From Strix aluco (lineage: Eukaryota > Chordata > Aves > Strigiformes > Strigidae), in NCBI RefSeq assembly GCF_031877795.1, contig NC_133971.1, forward strand, positions 93,998,654-94,062,653: 64,000 nt of DNA, in the 5' to 3' direction. Below, piece by piece: positions 29,188 to 41,865 of this stretch. Below the pieces are notes generated by a model. The model was given only the letters and a program-made list of their open reading frames with translations. It ran no database searches and was not told the DNA's origin. A program made the translations under genes and the position numbers. Numbering within the stretch: the stretch's first letter is position 1; every line of letters begins with the position of its first letter.

Positions 29188-31950
29188 ATCGCCTGCATTG
29201 GTGCTAATGAACCATCTCACAGTGGCCCAAGACGTTATAAGGAGAGTTGTGCCTGTTAAATTGGAGCTTGCAGCACTTGGGGTCTCGCTGCTCATCTCCT
29301 TCTTCAGTGGTGCCTTTCCAGCCTTTCATCAGGTTGAGCACAGGAGGCTTTGGTTGCTCTGAAGCGGCACCAGTGAAGGCTGAGAGCCAGCAGCGGGACA
29401 GGCAAGCTGCTGCCTGCTGCGAGGGTGCATCCAGGAGCCTGATGAAATCACAGGGTACAAGGCAGTGTTGCCCCTCTAGATGTCTAAGCCTGGATTTAAA
29501 GCACGTGGATCCACTGGATGATTTGCTACAAACTCTGGCAAAGCCCCTCCCAAACTTAACATTCACCAGCATGAAAGAGCTGCACCAAGAGACGCCAGAT
29601 GTCTGCTAGGTGGGAGACCTTTCTCCAAGTCCTGCCCCACCAAGCACCAGGGGCAGGGGATCACCATCCCAATGAGCCACAGCAAGCACTGAATTTCTCT
29701 TCTATCAGGCCTGGCTCAGCTCTTCAGGATGCTCACCATCTGCTCTATGAGCTGCAGGCACCAGGGCAGCAGCAGTTTGGAGCATCCCCCCTGGATCCAG
29801 CACCCATGGGATGCTCACAGCCACACCCCAGCACCACCCACCCAACCCACTCCTCCGGTGCTTGTTACGTCTTCTACCAAGTCATGGATTAAAAGATTGC
29901 CACGTTGCACAGAATCAAGAAAAAAAATCCTTCACCCAGTGTCTAAGGAGAATCAGGATGAGATTCATGGTCCTAACTTAGCCATGCAGACAGTTTTTTT
30001 TATTCCAGTAAAACTTACTGGGGTTTCAGACTTGTTTTTTTGCTTTTTTAATTAAAAACCGCATGCAGTGGTCAAGTGTCTCCATTGCATGACTTTCACC
30101 AAACAGCCTGTCACATTGCAAAAGTTAAATCCTTCCAGGTTACTGTCTGCAAATCCCTGTTGATTGGCATTAATTACCCTTCTCTCACCTAATTCTCAAT
30201 TAAGCAAAACCTTGAGCAGTGCTGTGGTATAATCTTGTCTTCACAGTCCTGTTTTCCATTTGAACTCCATATAAGCACCTTGATGAACACAGGCTGGATA
30301 CAAAACATGCTCAATATACACCATATATATTTGATTATTAATAAAGTAGTTAACAAATGGCCTTTGGGCTTTAATTAATTAAAAATGGCCTTTCGCAGTC
30401 CTCTATCTATAATGTAGCCTTGTAATGCTTTAAGAAAACTCATAAACATGTTCCTTCTCCAGTGACTACTCTCCATTAAATGATTTTATACTAAAATTAT
30501 CCTGGGAGAAGCCCGGCTCTGCAGTGCAGGGCTGTCCCAGCCACATGATACAGTCAGAGGACACCAGAAATTTCAGCTGGAAACGTTAAAAACAGCAGCT
30601 GTAATTGCAGTCCCACATGGGCCATTCAGTGTCACAAGCATCTTCAAAAATTCAGGGTACATGACATCTCACCCCCCACTTGAGCGCTCAGTTGTCCTCC
30701 CCACCGGGCACTGCCATGCCCAAACAGCACTACCAAAATCTACCTTTAATTGCAGAGAAACCTTTCCACCAGCATGGATTTTCAACCTTATTAAAAAGTG
30801 GTAATTGGATTAATCAACCTGTAGAGTTATCCCTCACCTCCCAGAACTCACGCGTAGAAAACCCTCTTGGAGCATCACTCCACGCATGCTTAATTCCAAA
30901 GGGTTTTGACCTATAGTGGTATTTATGGGGCATTTCCTCAGCATTTTCTAACCGGAGGGGTGTGCTGGAAAAGCCCCTGGGTCACCTCTACATCCTTTTC
31001 ATTGCTGAGCAACTGAAGGAAAACAAATTGATGACTGAGGATTTAAGCAACCTACCTTTTAGGTAGAATTAAAAAATTTAAAAATTCCAGCAATAAGGTT
31101 TGTTAGCAAGGAGATATTCAATGCCTGGAGAATGGCACCAGCAATCAAGAGCAAAGCTGGAATAACTACCTTTAATTAAAATAATTGAAAAGGTGAACAA
31201 ATATTCATATACCCCCATTTGCTTAGGATGAGGGCAGAGAAAGGATCTCCTGGAGGGAAGGACCGCTCTTGGTTTTCACTTCATTGCAGTAATTTCCAAG
31301 TCTTTGGGAAGGTGATTTGTACCCAGCTCCGCTTCTCCCTGGATGTCCACATGCCAAACCTCAGACACGCGCTCGTATGATGAGTTACTCTCTATTAATG
31401 TATATACTTTGTCTCTTCTCCCCAGTGAGACAAAGACAATAAGTAAGATTTTGCAATCACTAAGCGGAAATCAGTTCAAAACATGTCTCTAAGGAAACAC
31501 AAACTGAGGATGGTTTCCTTTTTAATATATAAAATGGACAGTACAACACAGGTAGGCTGGGAGTTATATTTTCCTCCTTGTTTCCTTTTAACTTCAGCTG
31601 TCCAGCTAAAATATTGAGATTTTGGCTTTCCAGATCTTCCAGCTCTGATATCCTGCAGCCTTGTATTTATACCACACAGCAGCTCCCTGGAAAACCACCC
31701 CCTACATCCCATATACAACTTCCTCTAATAAATGTAGGGGAGACGAAAGCTTAAAATAAGGAAGGATGCAGGAAAAAAACATCTTCATCAACCCCTGAAT
31801 TTTGAATCACAGGAGGATTTGGGAGGCGATGCTGGTAGAAAAACTGTGTTTGTGTTCTGCAGGAAGGGCTCAGTGAAGGAGATCAAAATGCAGAAGACTG
31901 CCCAAGTGGAGGAAGGATTGCAAGAAGAGAAACTGCACTCACTTAAAATT

Positions 31951-31983
31951 AAAAACAAACAAACAAACAAACAAACAAAAAAA
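31951..31983. repeat. (CAAA)n microsatellite
   Basis: Six or so AAAC units followed by a longer A-run, in intron 1, about 270 bp left of CR1 copy 7. Confidence 0.92.
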
Positions 31984-32248
31984 CCCCCACATGACCAAAT
32001 GCATCTTTTCCAGCTTTCACCTTCTGGTTTGAATTTCTACCCTGACTTGGCAATGTCCCCCATGCATTAGGCAAATCCAAGGTTATCTCTTCCCCTTAAG
32101 AGGGCAGATGTCCCAGCAGCACACACACACTCCGACGTACATCAGACGTGGCTCTCATGAACCATCAAAGTGTCCACACAGCAAAACATCCCAAACGGAA
32201 TGAGAAAATAAAAATAAATTTTAAAAAAAAGCTGTTGCAGCCACCACG

Positions 32249-32825
32249 TTGGAAAAGACCCTTGGGATCATCGAGTCCAACCCTCAGCCCGACTCTACAA
32301 AGTTCTCCCCTACACCACATCCCCCAACAGCTCATCCAAACCACCCTTAAACACATCCAGGGATGGGGACTCCACCCCCTCCCTGGGCAGCCTATTCCAC
32401 TCTCTGACCACTCTTTCTGGGAAACATTTTTTCCTCACGTCCAGTCTGAACCTCCCCTGTTGCAGTTTAAAGCCGTTCCCTCTTGTTCTGTCACTAATCC
32501 CCTGTGAGAAGAGACCAGCACCAACCTCTCTACAATGTCCTTTCAGGGAGCTGTAGAGAGTGATGAGGTCTCCCCTCAGCCTTCTCCTCCTCACACTAAA
32601 CAGTCCCAGCTCCTTCAATGGCTCCTCACAGGATTTATTCTCCAGGCCCTTCCCCAGCCTCGTTGCCCTCCTCTGCACTCGCTCCAGCCCCTCGAGATCT
32701 CTCTCGTATTGAGGTGCCCAAAACTGGACACAACACTCCAGGTGTGGCCTCACCAGTGCAGAGCACAGGGGGACTATCACCTCCCTGCTTCTGCTGGTCA
32801 CACTAATCCCCACAACAAAGCCACT
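32249..32825 (-). mobile_element. CR1 LINE, older subfamily with open C-terminal frame (copy 7)
   Basis: From TTGGAAAAGACCCTTGGGAT leftmost, about 575 bp. On the minus strand a single frame stays open through the ORF2 C-terminus (32310-32894, the upper end running into flanking DNA): [55 protein letters not shown], and [17 protein letters not shown]. There is no stop or frameshift where the young subfamily has both. It is a distinct subfamily, shared with copy 11. Confidence 0.92.
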
Positions 32826-35800
32826 CTGTTGTGTGCCTCTTGCATCAATGCACAGGACAACATTCGTATCCCAACAGGAGATGTATTTACTCATTTAAAC
32901 ATTCCTCTCCATGTTACAGGAGCGTTTCTTTATTCCTCACAAGCGGTTCCACGCTACCCCTGGGCACAGGCAGCGGGTGCAGGGTTTCAATGCAGGCAAG
33001 GCTTAGCCCCAGCTCTTCCCATCATCACCACCAGCATCACATCATTCCAGGGACACCCCAACCATAGGATTGCCATCCCACTACACATCCCCCAGCTCAG
33101 ACCCAAGGGGGTTGGCTCCAAGACCAGAAAACCCCAGTTCCCATCTGAGGCATGTGTTTCCCTTCGAGAAGGACACATTTATGGTCAAACTTTGGCCGGT
33201 GACACTTGCCTTGAAGCCACCAGCTCCCACCACCACAGCTTGAGGACTACAATCCATTTCAAGCAAAACTAATTAAACCCACTCCTACCACCCAAGGTGG
33301 GGAAAAAAGGATTATTAGGTAGAAAAGCAGCAAAACAAATGAAAATGTACCCCAAAGTTACAGTGGTTTAAGAGTGCACGAAGACAACTCCTGAGAGATG
33401 GAGAGTGGCTCCCTCGAGTTAGGGCAAAGCCGTAACTCAAATCCATCTCTCCACCAAACTTTTTTGCAACTTTTTTCTCTCCTCTAGGAAGAGACTTCAT
33501 GCTTCTCTAGGTAGATAAATAAAACAAGGGGAAAAAAATAAATTTAAGAAACGTTATGTTATCTCAGTTTATTTTGCTGTGAAAGCAAAGCTTTTGCAAA
33601 TTGTGCTGCTAGCTCCCAGCTCCTAACATACAAGCCCAAAAGTTTCTGCCCTTTCTGACAAAATATTCAGTCCCAAGACCCAAGTTCCTTCAAACCCCAC
33701 GGGCCGGTGGCCACATGGGGACACCTGAACTTGTGCTCCTACCTTCAGCCACCACCATGGGCAAACTGGCAGACATGGAGCCCCAGGTAACCCACAGCAT
33801 CACTCACATTAGGGGTTTGTCCCACAGGACCTCCAAAGGCATCAGAAGAGGTAACTAATGGTTGAGCACATCCATGCATGCAGTGGTGATTTAGGACCCT
33901 GCTCAGAAGGAGATAGGATCTACAAAAAGCAGGGAGATACTTAAGCAACATGTCCCTTCATCGCTGCTCTTTCTTCCAGCTGCCTGCCCTTTCATCTTCC
34001 CCTTGGACCAGAAGGTCTTTTCCCCTGTCCCACCTCATGGAGAAATTGCAGTCTGCTGCAAACTTTCAAAAAAGTATTTTTAGGTGCTTTCTTCTGGAAA
34101 AAAAAAAAAAAAAGAAACAAATCCCTGCTTGGATCACCACGTCTGGTCATCATTTCTAGCCACCCAAACTGTGAAGCACATATCATTGTGTCAGTCCTGG
34201 GAAATGACAAATTGCACAGTGTGTTGGGGTTGCCCCAAACGTGGTGGGAAGTCAGGCGGTCACGGGGCGCCAGGCACCATCCTCCCCATCGCCATGGCAC
34301 TCAAACCTTTCCAGCCTTCTCAAACCTCACATGCAGATCAGCAGAGACTTCTCTGCCTAACAGTTGTCATACAATAAGCCCAAATTTGTGTTTTAGGAAC
34401 TGTTTCCAAAGTCTTTAGCTTCCCCGCCTTGGCAATAGCCACTTCATAAGACACATTTTAAATTCCACAGCAATTAGTCTTTGAAATCCTATTGCCTTTC
34501 GCAGTGTGGTGCATCCACACCAGCCCCTTCCCAGCAGCTGGTGGGAAAACAGGCTGCTGCAAGCCAAACAGCCGTCAGCTCAAGGGGTTGCAAGAAAAGA
34601 GATCATGCTCATCCACCTCCTCCTTGACCACAAATTAAATTTAGAGAAATCACTCTACGTTATGTTGTTCACAAGTGTTTCTTGTTAAGTCATTGATGGT
34701 GAGGTGCCCACCTGCATCTTCAAGCGCACGCCACATCCGAAATTTGGACAGAAATGAAACAATTTACTGGATGAAGGCTCCTCGTCCCATAAAGTTCTGA
34801 GCATAAATGTGGATGTTCAACAGTTGAGTCAGAAGGGGTCATACCAACCTAAATAAAACCTCAAGCAACGTTCAGGGCATGCAACAGGATTCAGCAAGCT
34901 GTAACATTTCTTTCCCCAGTCTATGAAATCTTTTGCATTTATTCTTAGTAGGAGTTTTCTTCAACTGTCTAAAACTTGTGCTTTGAAGCTCTGTTCCCCA
35001 TGTACCTGGTGCTAAATGCTGCACAAGCTCTGGAGCATTAAGCAAATGCCAGCGCAGGAGATGGCCTTGTAGGACACCTCCCCTTTGCAGAGGACTTGGT
35101 ATCACTTGAAAGCCAAGGGCAGAGGCACACGGTGGCACCAGATGAGGGACCACAGCTCCTTGGCATCAGCAGCATGGCTACCACTGGGAAGGTGCTCAGG
35201 AGACATCCCATCAAGGCGTGACATATTTTTGGTGCCCATAAAAAAATTAAATACAAGCCCATTTCAGAGAGACCAGCAGACAGTGCTCTTCCATATATGC
35301 CAAGTATTAACAACTCCTCCATTCTTGGACAATTACAATTAATAACTTAGATTAAAGAGATGATGATGCTTTATCCCCAAGCCAAATGTGACCCACAGAA
35401 CTGAATTCCCAGAGCTTAAGAACTGCAGAGTGAAGACTCCCAGAGCAACTCTCTCAGCTCTGCTTCACACCACGACTACAAAGGTTCAAGGTATTTTAAC
35501 CTTCAAATTAGGCAGTTAAAGGCACTTTCTAACTTATTGCTCCAAATAAAGCCAGTTTTTCAGACACAGAACCACGGGCACCTCTTGCCTGTAGAAGCAT
35601 CCCGTGCCACGATCTCATCACCCAACACACTGAGAAGCAAATTTCTGTTCATTACTAACAAGCATCAATCATGACCATGGCATTAAACTGAAATTCATGA
35701 TCTGAATTTCAGTTATTCTCCATACATGTCAAAACCACCCAGAGGAACAGAAAAGGGTTCCCCCACCCCAGCTGGGTGTGGCTGGGGACAAGAGTCACTT

Positions 35801-37588
35801 CTTTTCTATCACTTGCATCACATAAAACCATGTTTTCCTTGGTGACATCAGAAATAACCCAAGTATAATTGCGCTTTGAGCACAATTACAAGCCTTTACT
35901 CAACAGGTATTTAACATAGAATTTCAGCTAAATTCAGGACAGTCCTTAAATTAAAACTCTGAGAAAAAGGCGGGGGGGTGGGGGTGCTGTTGGGGTTTTA
36001 ATAAAATGAAGCCACAAGAGTAGGAATTAGAATTTGGAGGGAATTTTTAATCAGCTCACCATGTCAGAAAAGCTATAATTCAAGCTTTCAGCTTTTCAGG
36101 ACACCTCAGGAGGGCAGGCAGAGCTTGGGGACAATCACAGGGGACGGTGGCCTCACTGAGGCAGCACCAGGAGTCCAAAGCATGTGGGAAAACTGCAGAG
36201 TTATCCAAAGCTCAGCTGAACAGATGAAAAGGGTTTCCATCACATCCCAAGCTTCTCCACTTGGGCCAACTCTCTCTTCTCCTAAAACCACAAAGGTATC
36301 TCCAATACCTATTTCCCCAGAAATTTCAGAATATCAGATGCAAGTCTCGACTCACCATAATTACTGCAACATAATTTATGACAATAAAGCATAGCCAACT
36401 TGGGTATGGGATGTTTAAGAAATAAAATAACCTCAAACCAAAGACTTCATAAATACAATAGTCACCAAGATTCAATTTTGCTCAAAAAAAAGTCATACCC
36501 TTGCCTCTTTTCCTCAAAACCCTGGGAGATGAGCAGTGCATAGGTGTTTTCCAAATTTAAGACCGTGCTGACCCTCTTCACCTCCTCCACCCACCAGCCA
36601 AGCAGACTACCAAACACCAACTCATCTTTGCCACCATTTCAGTTCTCCTCCTCCTCGTGGCACCTCTCACCCTGCCACTCCCTGATAAGCCAGCTCTCCT
36701 ACAAGGACGGCGGCGAGCCAGATCAGACCATTATTAAAGCTACTGCCAAAGCGCAGTCTCCCTATTCCCAGCTACGGTGGAGATAAGACCCACTTTCAGT
36801 AAACAAATGGTACATTCAGAAATACTTTAGTAAGAACAGAGACTCAAAAGAGAGAGGAACGGGTCTTATCAGAGCATCAGTGAGATGGATTCAACAGCAG
36901 AAATGCAAATATTTGCTTTCCCTTCCTCTCCCCTGTCCTCCCTGTGTTGTATTTGCGAAATGGGGTCACTTCCAGATGCAAAGCTAAAGGATATGCCCAG
37001 CATTAACAGCACCACACTTGGAAAGTCGCATGCCAAGCAACCCTGCAGAGCAAAACCAGCCCGGCCCAATGCCCAAGGGACCTGCTGGTCACCTCCTCCT
37101 GTTTTTCCTTGATGCTTTCAGTCATTCCCCTACAGAGGTTGTGCAGAAGTCCCCGTATTTCCACTCTCCTTCCATTGCTGGCATTTCCAGCCACAGGAAT
37201 GTGGATCTGAGCTCCAGCCTAATGCATTTCGGAGAATCCATCTCAGTGAAAACCCAGCACTGACCAAGTCTTTGCAAGGTCTGCAAAGACAGCACTGATG
37301 GCCACAGCAATGCACGATCAGGGGACAATGCCGCTGTCACCAACGGGCACAGTAGAGCCACAAACAGAGCTCATTTTGGCTGCCAGCACTGACGTGCTAG
37401 TGAGAAACCCCAAGGGACTGGTTTTCCCAACAGCTCTTTTCATACAAAAGCAGCTTAACCTGTTTAAAGAGTATTTGAGCCTGTTCTCAGAGGTTTCCCC
37501 TCCGCTGGCTACTAGCAAAGCACTGTCAAAAGGCTGGGCTTTGTCTGAATGGAAACAACCAAATTAGATAGAAAGAAGAAATTGTTTA

Positions 37589-37773
37589 TGATGAGTGTGA
37601 TGAAGCACTAGCACAGGTTGCCCAGAGAGGTGGTCAATGCCCCCTCCCTGGAAACATTCCAGGCCAGGTTGGACAGGTCTCTGAGCAACCTGGTCTAGTG
37701 GAAGATGTCCCTGCTCATGGCAGGGGGTTGGACTAGACGGCCTTTAATGTCCCTTCCAAAGCTTTCTGTGATA
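37589..37773 (+). mobile_element. CR1 LINE 3' fragment, older subfamily (copy 8)
   Basis: About 185 bp: CACTAGCACAGGTTGCCCAG, AGAGGTGGTCAATGCC, TGGAAACATTCCAGGCCAGG and GGGGGTTGGACTAGACGGCC, ending TTCTGTGAT. It matches the lineage of copy 2 in opposite orientation. Confidence 0.92.
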
Positions 37774-38040
37774 AGCAAACCTCAGCATCCACACTGCCTG
37801 CTTCTAGCCAGAAATGCCAGCTGGGAACGCTCACAAGCTGGGATTTCCCTGCTCCTCCAACACTCCTCAACTCCCTTCAGGATTTGCATGCATGGGAAAA
37901 AGCCCTCATCTCAGTTTGCACTGACACTGGGGAAAACAAGTCACAAATGTCTCCCCGTCAGGAAGGAAAAGGAGAGGGGCTGCTCCAGTACCTAGACAGG
38001 CTATCACAGTTAAATTTTATTATCAGTCCTAATCAGTCCA

Positions 38041-39111
38041 TGGGCACACGCTTTGCTGGGTAAAAATCTGGCTGGATGGCCGGGCCCAAAGAGTTGTGGT
38101 GAATGGAGTTAAATCCAGTTGGCGGCCAGGCATGAGTGGTGTCCCCCAGGGCTCGGTTTTGGGGCCACTCCTGTTTAACATCTTTATTGATGATCTGGAT
38201 GAGGGGATCGAGTGCACCCTCAGTCAGTTTGCAGATGACACCAAGTTGGGTGGGAGTGTTGATCTGCTCGAGGGTAGGGAGGCTCTGCAGAGAGATCTGG
38301 CCAGGCTGGAGCGATGGACTGAGGCCAACTGGAGGAGTTTCACTAAGGCCAAATGCCGGGTGCTGCACTTGGGCCACAACAACCCCCAGCAGTGCTACAG
38401 GCTTGGGGAGGAGTGGCTGGAGAGCTGCCAGGCAGAGAGGGACCTGGGGGGGCTGATTGACAGCCGGCTGAACAGGAGCCAGCAGTGTGCCCAGGTGGCC
38501 AAGAAGGCCAACGGCATCCTGGCTTATATCAGCAATAGCGTGGCCAGCAGGGACAGGGAAGTGATCTTACACCTGGACTCGGCACTGGTGAGGCCGCCCC
38601 TCGATGAGTGGGTTCAGTTTTGGGCCCCTCACTCCAAAAAGGCCATTGAATGACTCGAGCATGTCCAGAGAAGGGCAACGGAGCTGGTGCAGGGTCTGGA
38701 GCACAGGTGTGATGGGGAGCGGCTGAGGGAACTGGGGGGGTTTAGTGTGGAGAAGAGGAGGCTGAGGGGAGACCTCATGGCCCTCTCCAACTCCCTGAAA
38801 GGAGGGTGCAGAGAGGGGGGATGAGTCTCTTGAGCCAAGGAACAAGCACCAGGCCAAGAGGGAATGGCCTCAAGCTGCGCCAGGGCAGGGTCAGACTGGC
38901 TCTTAGGAAGGATTTCTTTGCAGAAGGGGTTGTTGGGCGTTGGAATGGGCTGCCCAGGGCAGGGGGGGAGTCCCCATCCCTGGAGGGGTTGAAGAGTCGG
39001 GTTGACCCAGCACTAAGGGATCTGGTGGAGTTGAGAACGGTCAGGGTGAGGTTCATGGTTGGACTGGAGGAGCTTCAGGGGCTTTTCCAACGCAGATGAT
39101 TCTGTGAATGT
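38041..39111 (+). mobile_element. CR1 LINE, young subfamily, 5'-truncated (copy 9)
   Basis: Begins within the RT domain at the segment coding HTLCWVK and keeps an open frame over 38096-38653 with [11 protein letters not shown] and [10 protein letters not shown]. It then has the same TGA after KKAIE (38651-38653) and the same downstream frameshift as copy 1, and ends at GATGATTCTGTGAATGTG. It differs from copies 1 and 12 at only a few positions per hundred bases. It lies in MYO5B intron 1. Confidence 0.96.
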
Positions 39112-41798
39112 GTACTTTATCACTACAGTAAATTTATCCACAGCATCATATGCTCCATCTGCAGAAATCAAATGCAAGAGACATTCCCAGCAACTGTTAA
39201 AATCCCCCAAAGTGGGAAGTTTTCTGAGCACGTGGAAGTGATGTGCAACAGAAGTAGAGAGGTCAGCAACCACTAACCCCGTACAGGGGAGCTCAGGGCT
39301 CTAATTCGGGAGGCTCACAGCATCCTCCTGGAAGGGAGAAGCCCTCAGCAAGGCTCACGGTGGTGGGAAGGATGCTGCTCCAGCATGAGGCTGCAGGACA
39401 TCACTAGCAGCACCCAATTATTGAAAGGACACTTGAATCCTGAAGAGACACATCAAGATTTCACATGTCTCTTCAGCCCCACAAATACTCAAGGCTGGTT
39501 TAATGGCTAATGGCCACTACTGTATTTTCACATCTGCCTTGGCTGTCCACGTTCAGTGCAATCAAGTGTTCATGGGATGAAGGAGGCCCTGTCCACCCCC
39601 ACACTGCAGGTTTATTACCGGAGCACAAGATCTACCTGTGCTTCTCTTGTGGCTTCAGCTTTTCTTAAGCTCTGCCTGGAAATAAAGGGTGAAAAAAGCC
39701 AAGCCTCCATTTTTAACTGGCCTGCTTCCATAAAACAACTTGAACATCCTTAATACAACTCAATTCAACCATCTAACATGAATCCCTTGGATAGGCACTA
39801 TGACTCCCAAGTAGCTCCTCCAAGCCTGAATCATGGGCGCTAGACAACTGTGTTAACAGAGAAGCCAACTTTTAAAGCAGACATAAATCATGTACAAAAC
39901 CTTTAAGAGACAAGGTCAGTGCTGTTTACAGGGTTAAAGCAGATAAGGCAGATACAGCCAGGGCCTCTTCCATCTCTTGGGATGTTTCAAAAGCTATTCA
40001 ACTTCCAAATTATGAGCCATGGTCCAGATCTGCATTCGTCTCCAGCACGTCCAGCTGCTGGGCTGGTTCTTTCAGGCCTTGGTCACTGCATTTTGCTCTG
40101 CCCTGGCTTGCTAAATTACATATGTTTTGCGTGAGTAGGAAGAGTGGAGTCAAGTCCTTCCAAAACAGCTTCTTCCCTCCCAGACAAATTAACTATATTG
40201 AAGTTTAGCCTGACTGCAGGACAGGTTTGTCCAGATCCCAGATATATTTTAGCTCTTTCCAACTTTCCAGCTGCTTCCCAAGCGGGCATCAGCATCACCT
40301 TCCTGCCCAACCAGGTACCATCGCTCCTGAGTCATCCAAAAAATCACAGGAGCTCTTGGCATCACACATGACTTTAATCAGGGCTTCAACATCCGTTGAC
40401 AACACTTCAGAAATTCCACTTGACTATTACATGGGACACAATGATAATTTGGAGTTCAGAACCCCCATGAATACTCCAGTGACCAATTCACCAAACACCC
40501 AGACATATGTGTGAAGGAAACGGATTTATCTAGACGAGCACCAGGGCTACGTATGTTCCAGCTATCATGGTAACAGCATGTAAAAGCAGCATTTACCAGA
40601 GATGAACCCAAAAAACTGTCAGTCTACTGGCTTCAAAGCTTAAAGGCAGAAGAAGCAAGATTTGAACCTGAGGAAGGTGCTAACTCACTTGGTAAATATG
40701 CTTGAAGCTTATTATAACGTGGCTCTTAACAGAATTTGGGAAACTACTCAGAAACAAGAGCGGGTTTTTTTTTTTTTCCTGTGAAGAGGAAGAATGGAGT
40801 CCATGGCTTCAGGCAAAAATAAATCATTAAAAAACACCCTACAGCTGAATGATCATTCAAAAAGTTGTTTTCAAAAATTACAATAAAACGTTAAAAACTT
40901 AGACCCCCTTCCAGAAACCAGCAGCAGTTCCAGCACACCCCTAGGGTGGAGATTTTCCCCCAAAACGCTGCCCATGCAGCACAGCTCACCTTCCCATTTT
41001 CAGGTGGGCTCCATCACGTTGGACATTCACACCAGCACGGTGAATTGCGAGATACTGCCAGAGTTTAGCTACAACATGAAATTAAGACAGTAGTGTTGTT
41101 GCTGTACTCTGGAAGGATTACAAAGCGATTTTTAATAAGGGGTTATAACAAGTTTTAAGCAGACTAAGTTGGTTTTGCTCAGCTCATATGGCTACAAAGA
41201 TAAAAACTTACGCAAAGAAACAGCCACAACAAGTTGCTTGACGGAACTTGCAGCGCTGAGAATTATGCAGTTACTGCTCAAAGAATGGTCTTTTTTTGTT
41301 GTCTTTGAAGAAAAAGTTTATATACTACAAATTTAAGCATCAGGTTTGGCTTTCTCGCAGTTTTACAACATCATAGTGCTACACCTCTGCAATTTCTGTT
41401 GCTCTTTTGGCCAGAAGCCTCCAATAACACAGGAATAGGGATGAACCATGTAAAGTTTGTGGTATGAAGAAAACACAGAAGCCTGGCTTTAAAGATTAAT
41501 ATTCTTCTGTCTTCATATATTTAAGATGCACTTCATCAGGTGGACACCTTCCTGAGCTGGGATGCTCAAGGCAAACTCCCACACCAGGTTCCCCATCCCC
41601 AGCCAACACTGGTCACCAGAGCCACATGGTGCCAGACCACAGCTCCCAACACCCTCCATCACAACACCCATCAGCCACCCCCTGTGCCCAAGGGAGCATC
41701 CCAAAGGTGATGGGCATCCACAGCCCAGAGATAGTTATCTCCAGATAACACAGATTTGTTGAAAATCAGTTAGTGCCAGCATTTTCTTTTTCTAAGAA

Positions 41799-41865
41799 AA
41801 AAAAACCAACAAACCAACCACCACAAAAAAAAAAACCCAACAAACAGAAAAATAAATCAAACCCA
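41799..41865. repeat. A/C-rich low-complexity tract
   Basis: Runs of A interspersed with CCAAC and AAC motifs, in MYO5B intron 1. Confidence 0.8.

Noticed and set aside
32535..33272. 245-codon plus-strand open frame
   Set aside because: Its left part is the antisense of CR1 copy 7 and the rest has no domain; a shadow frame.
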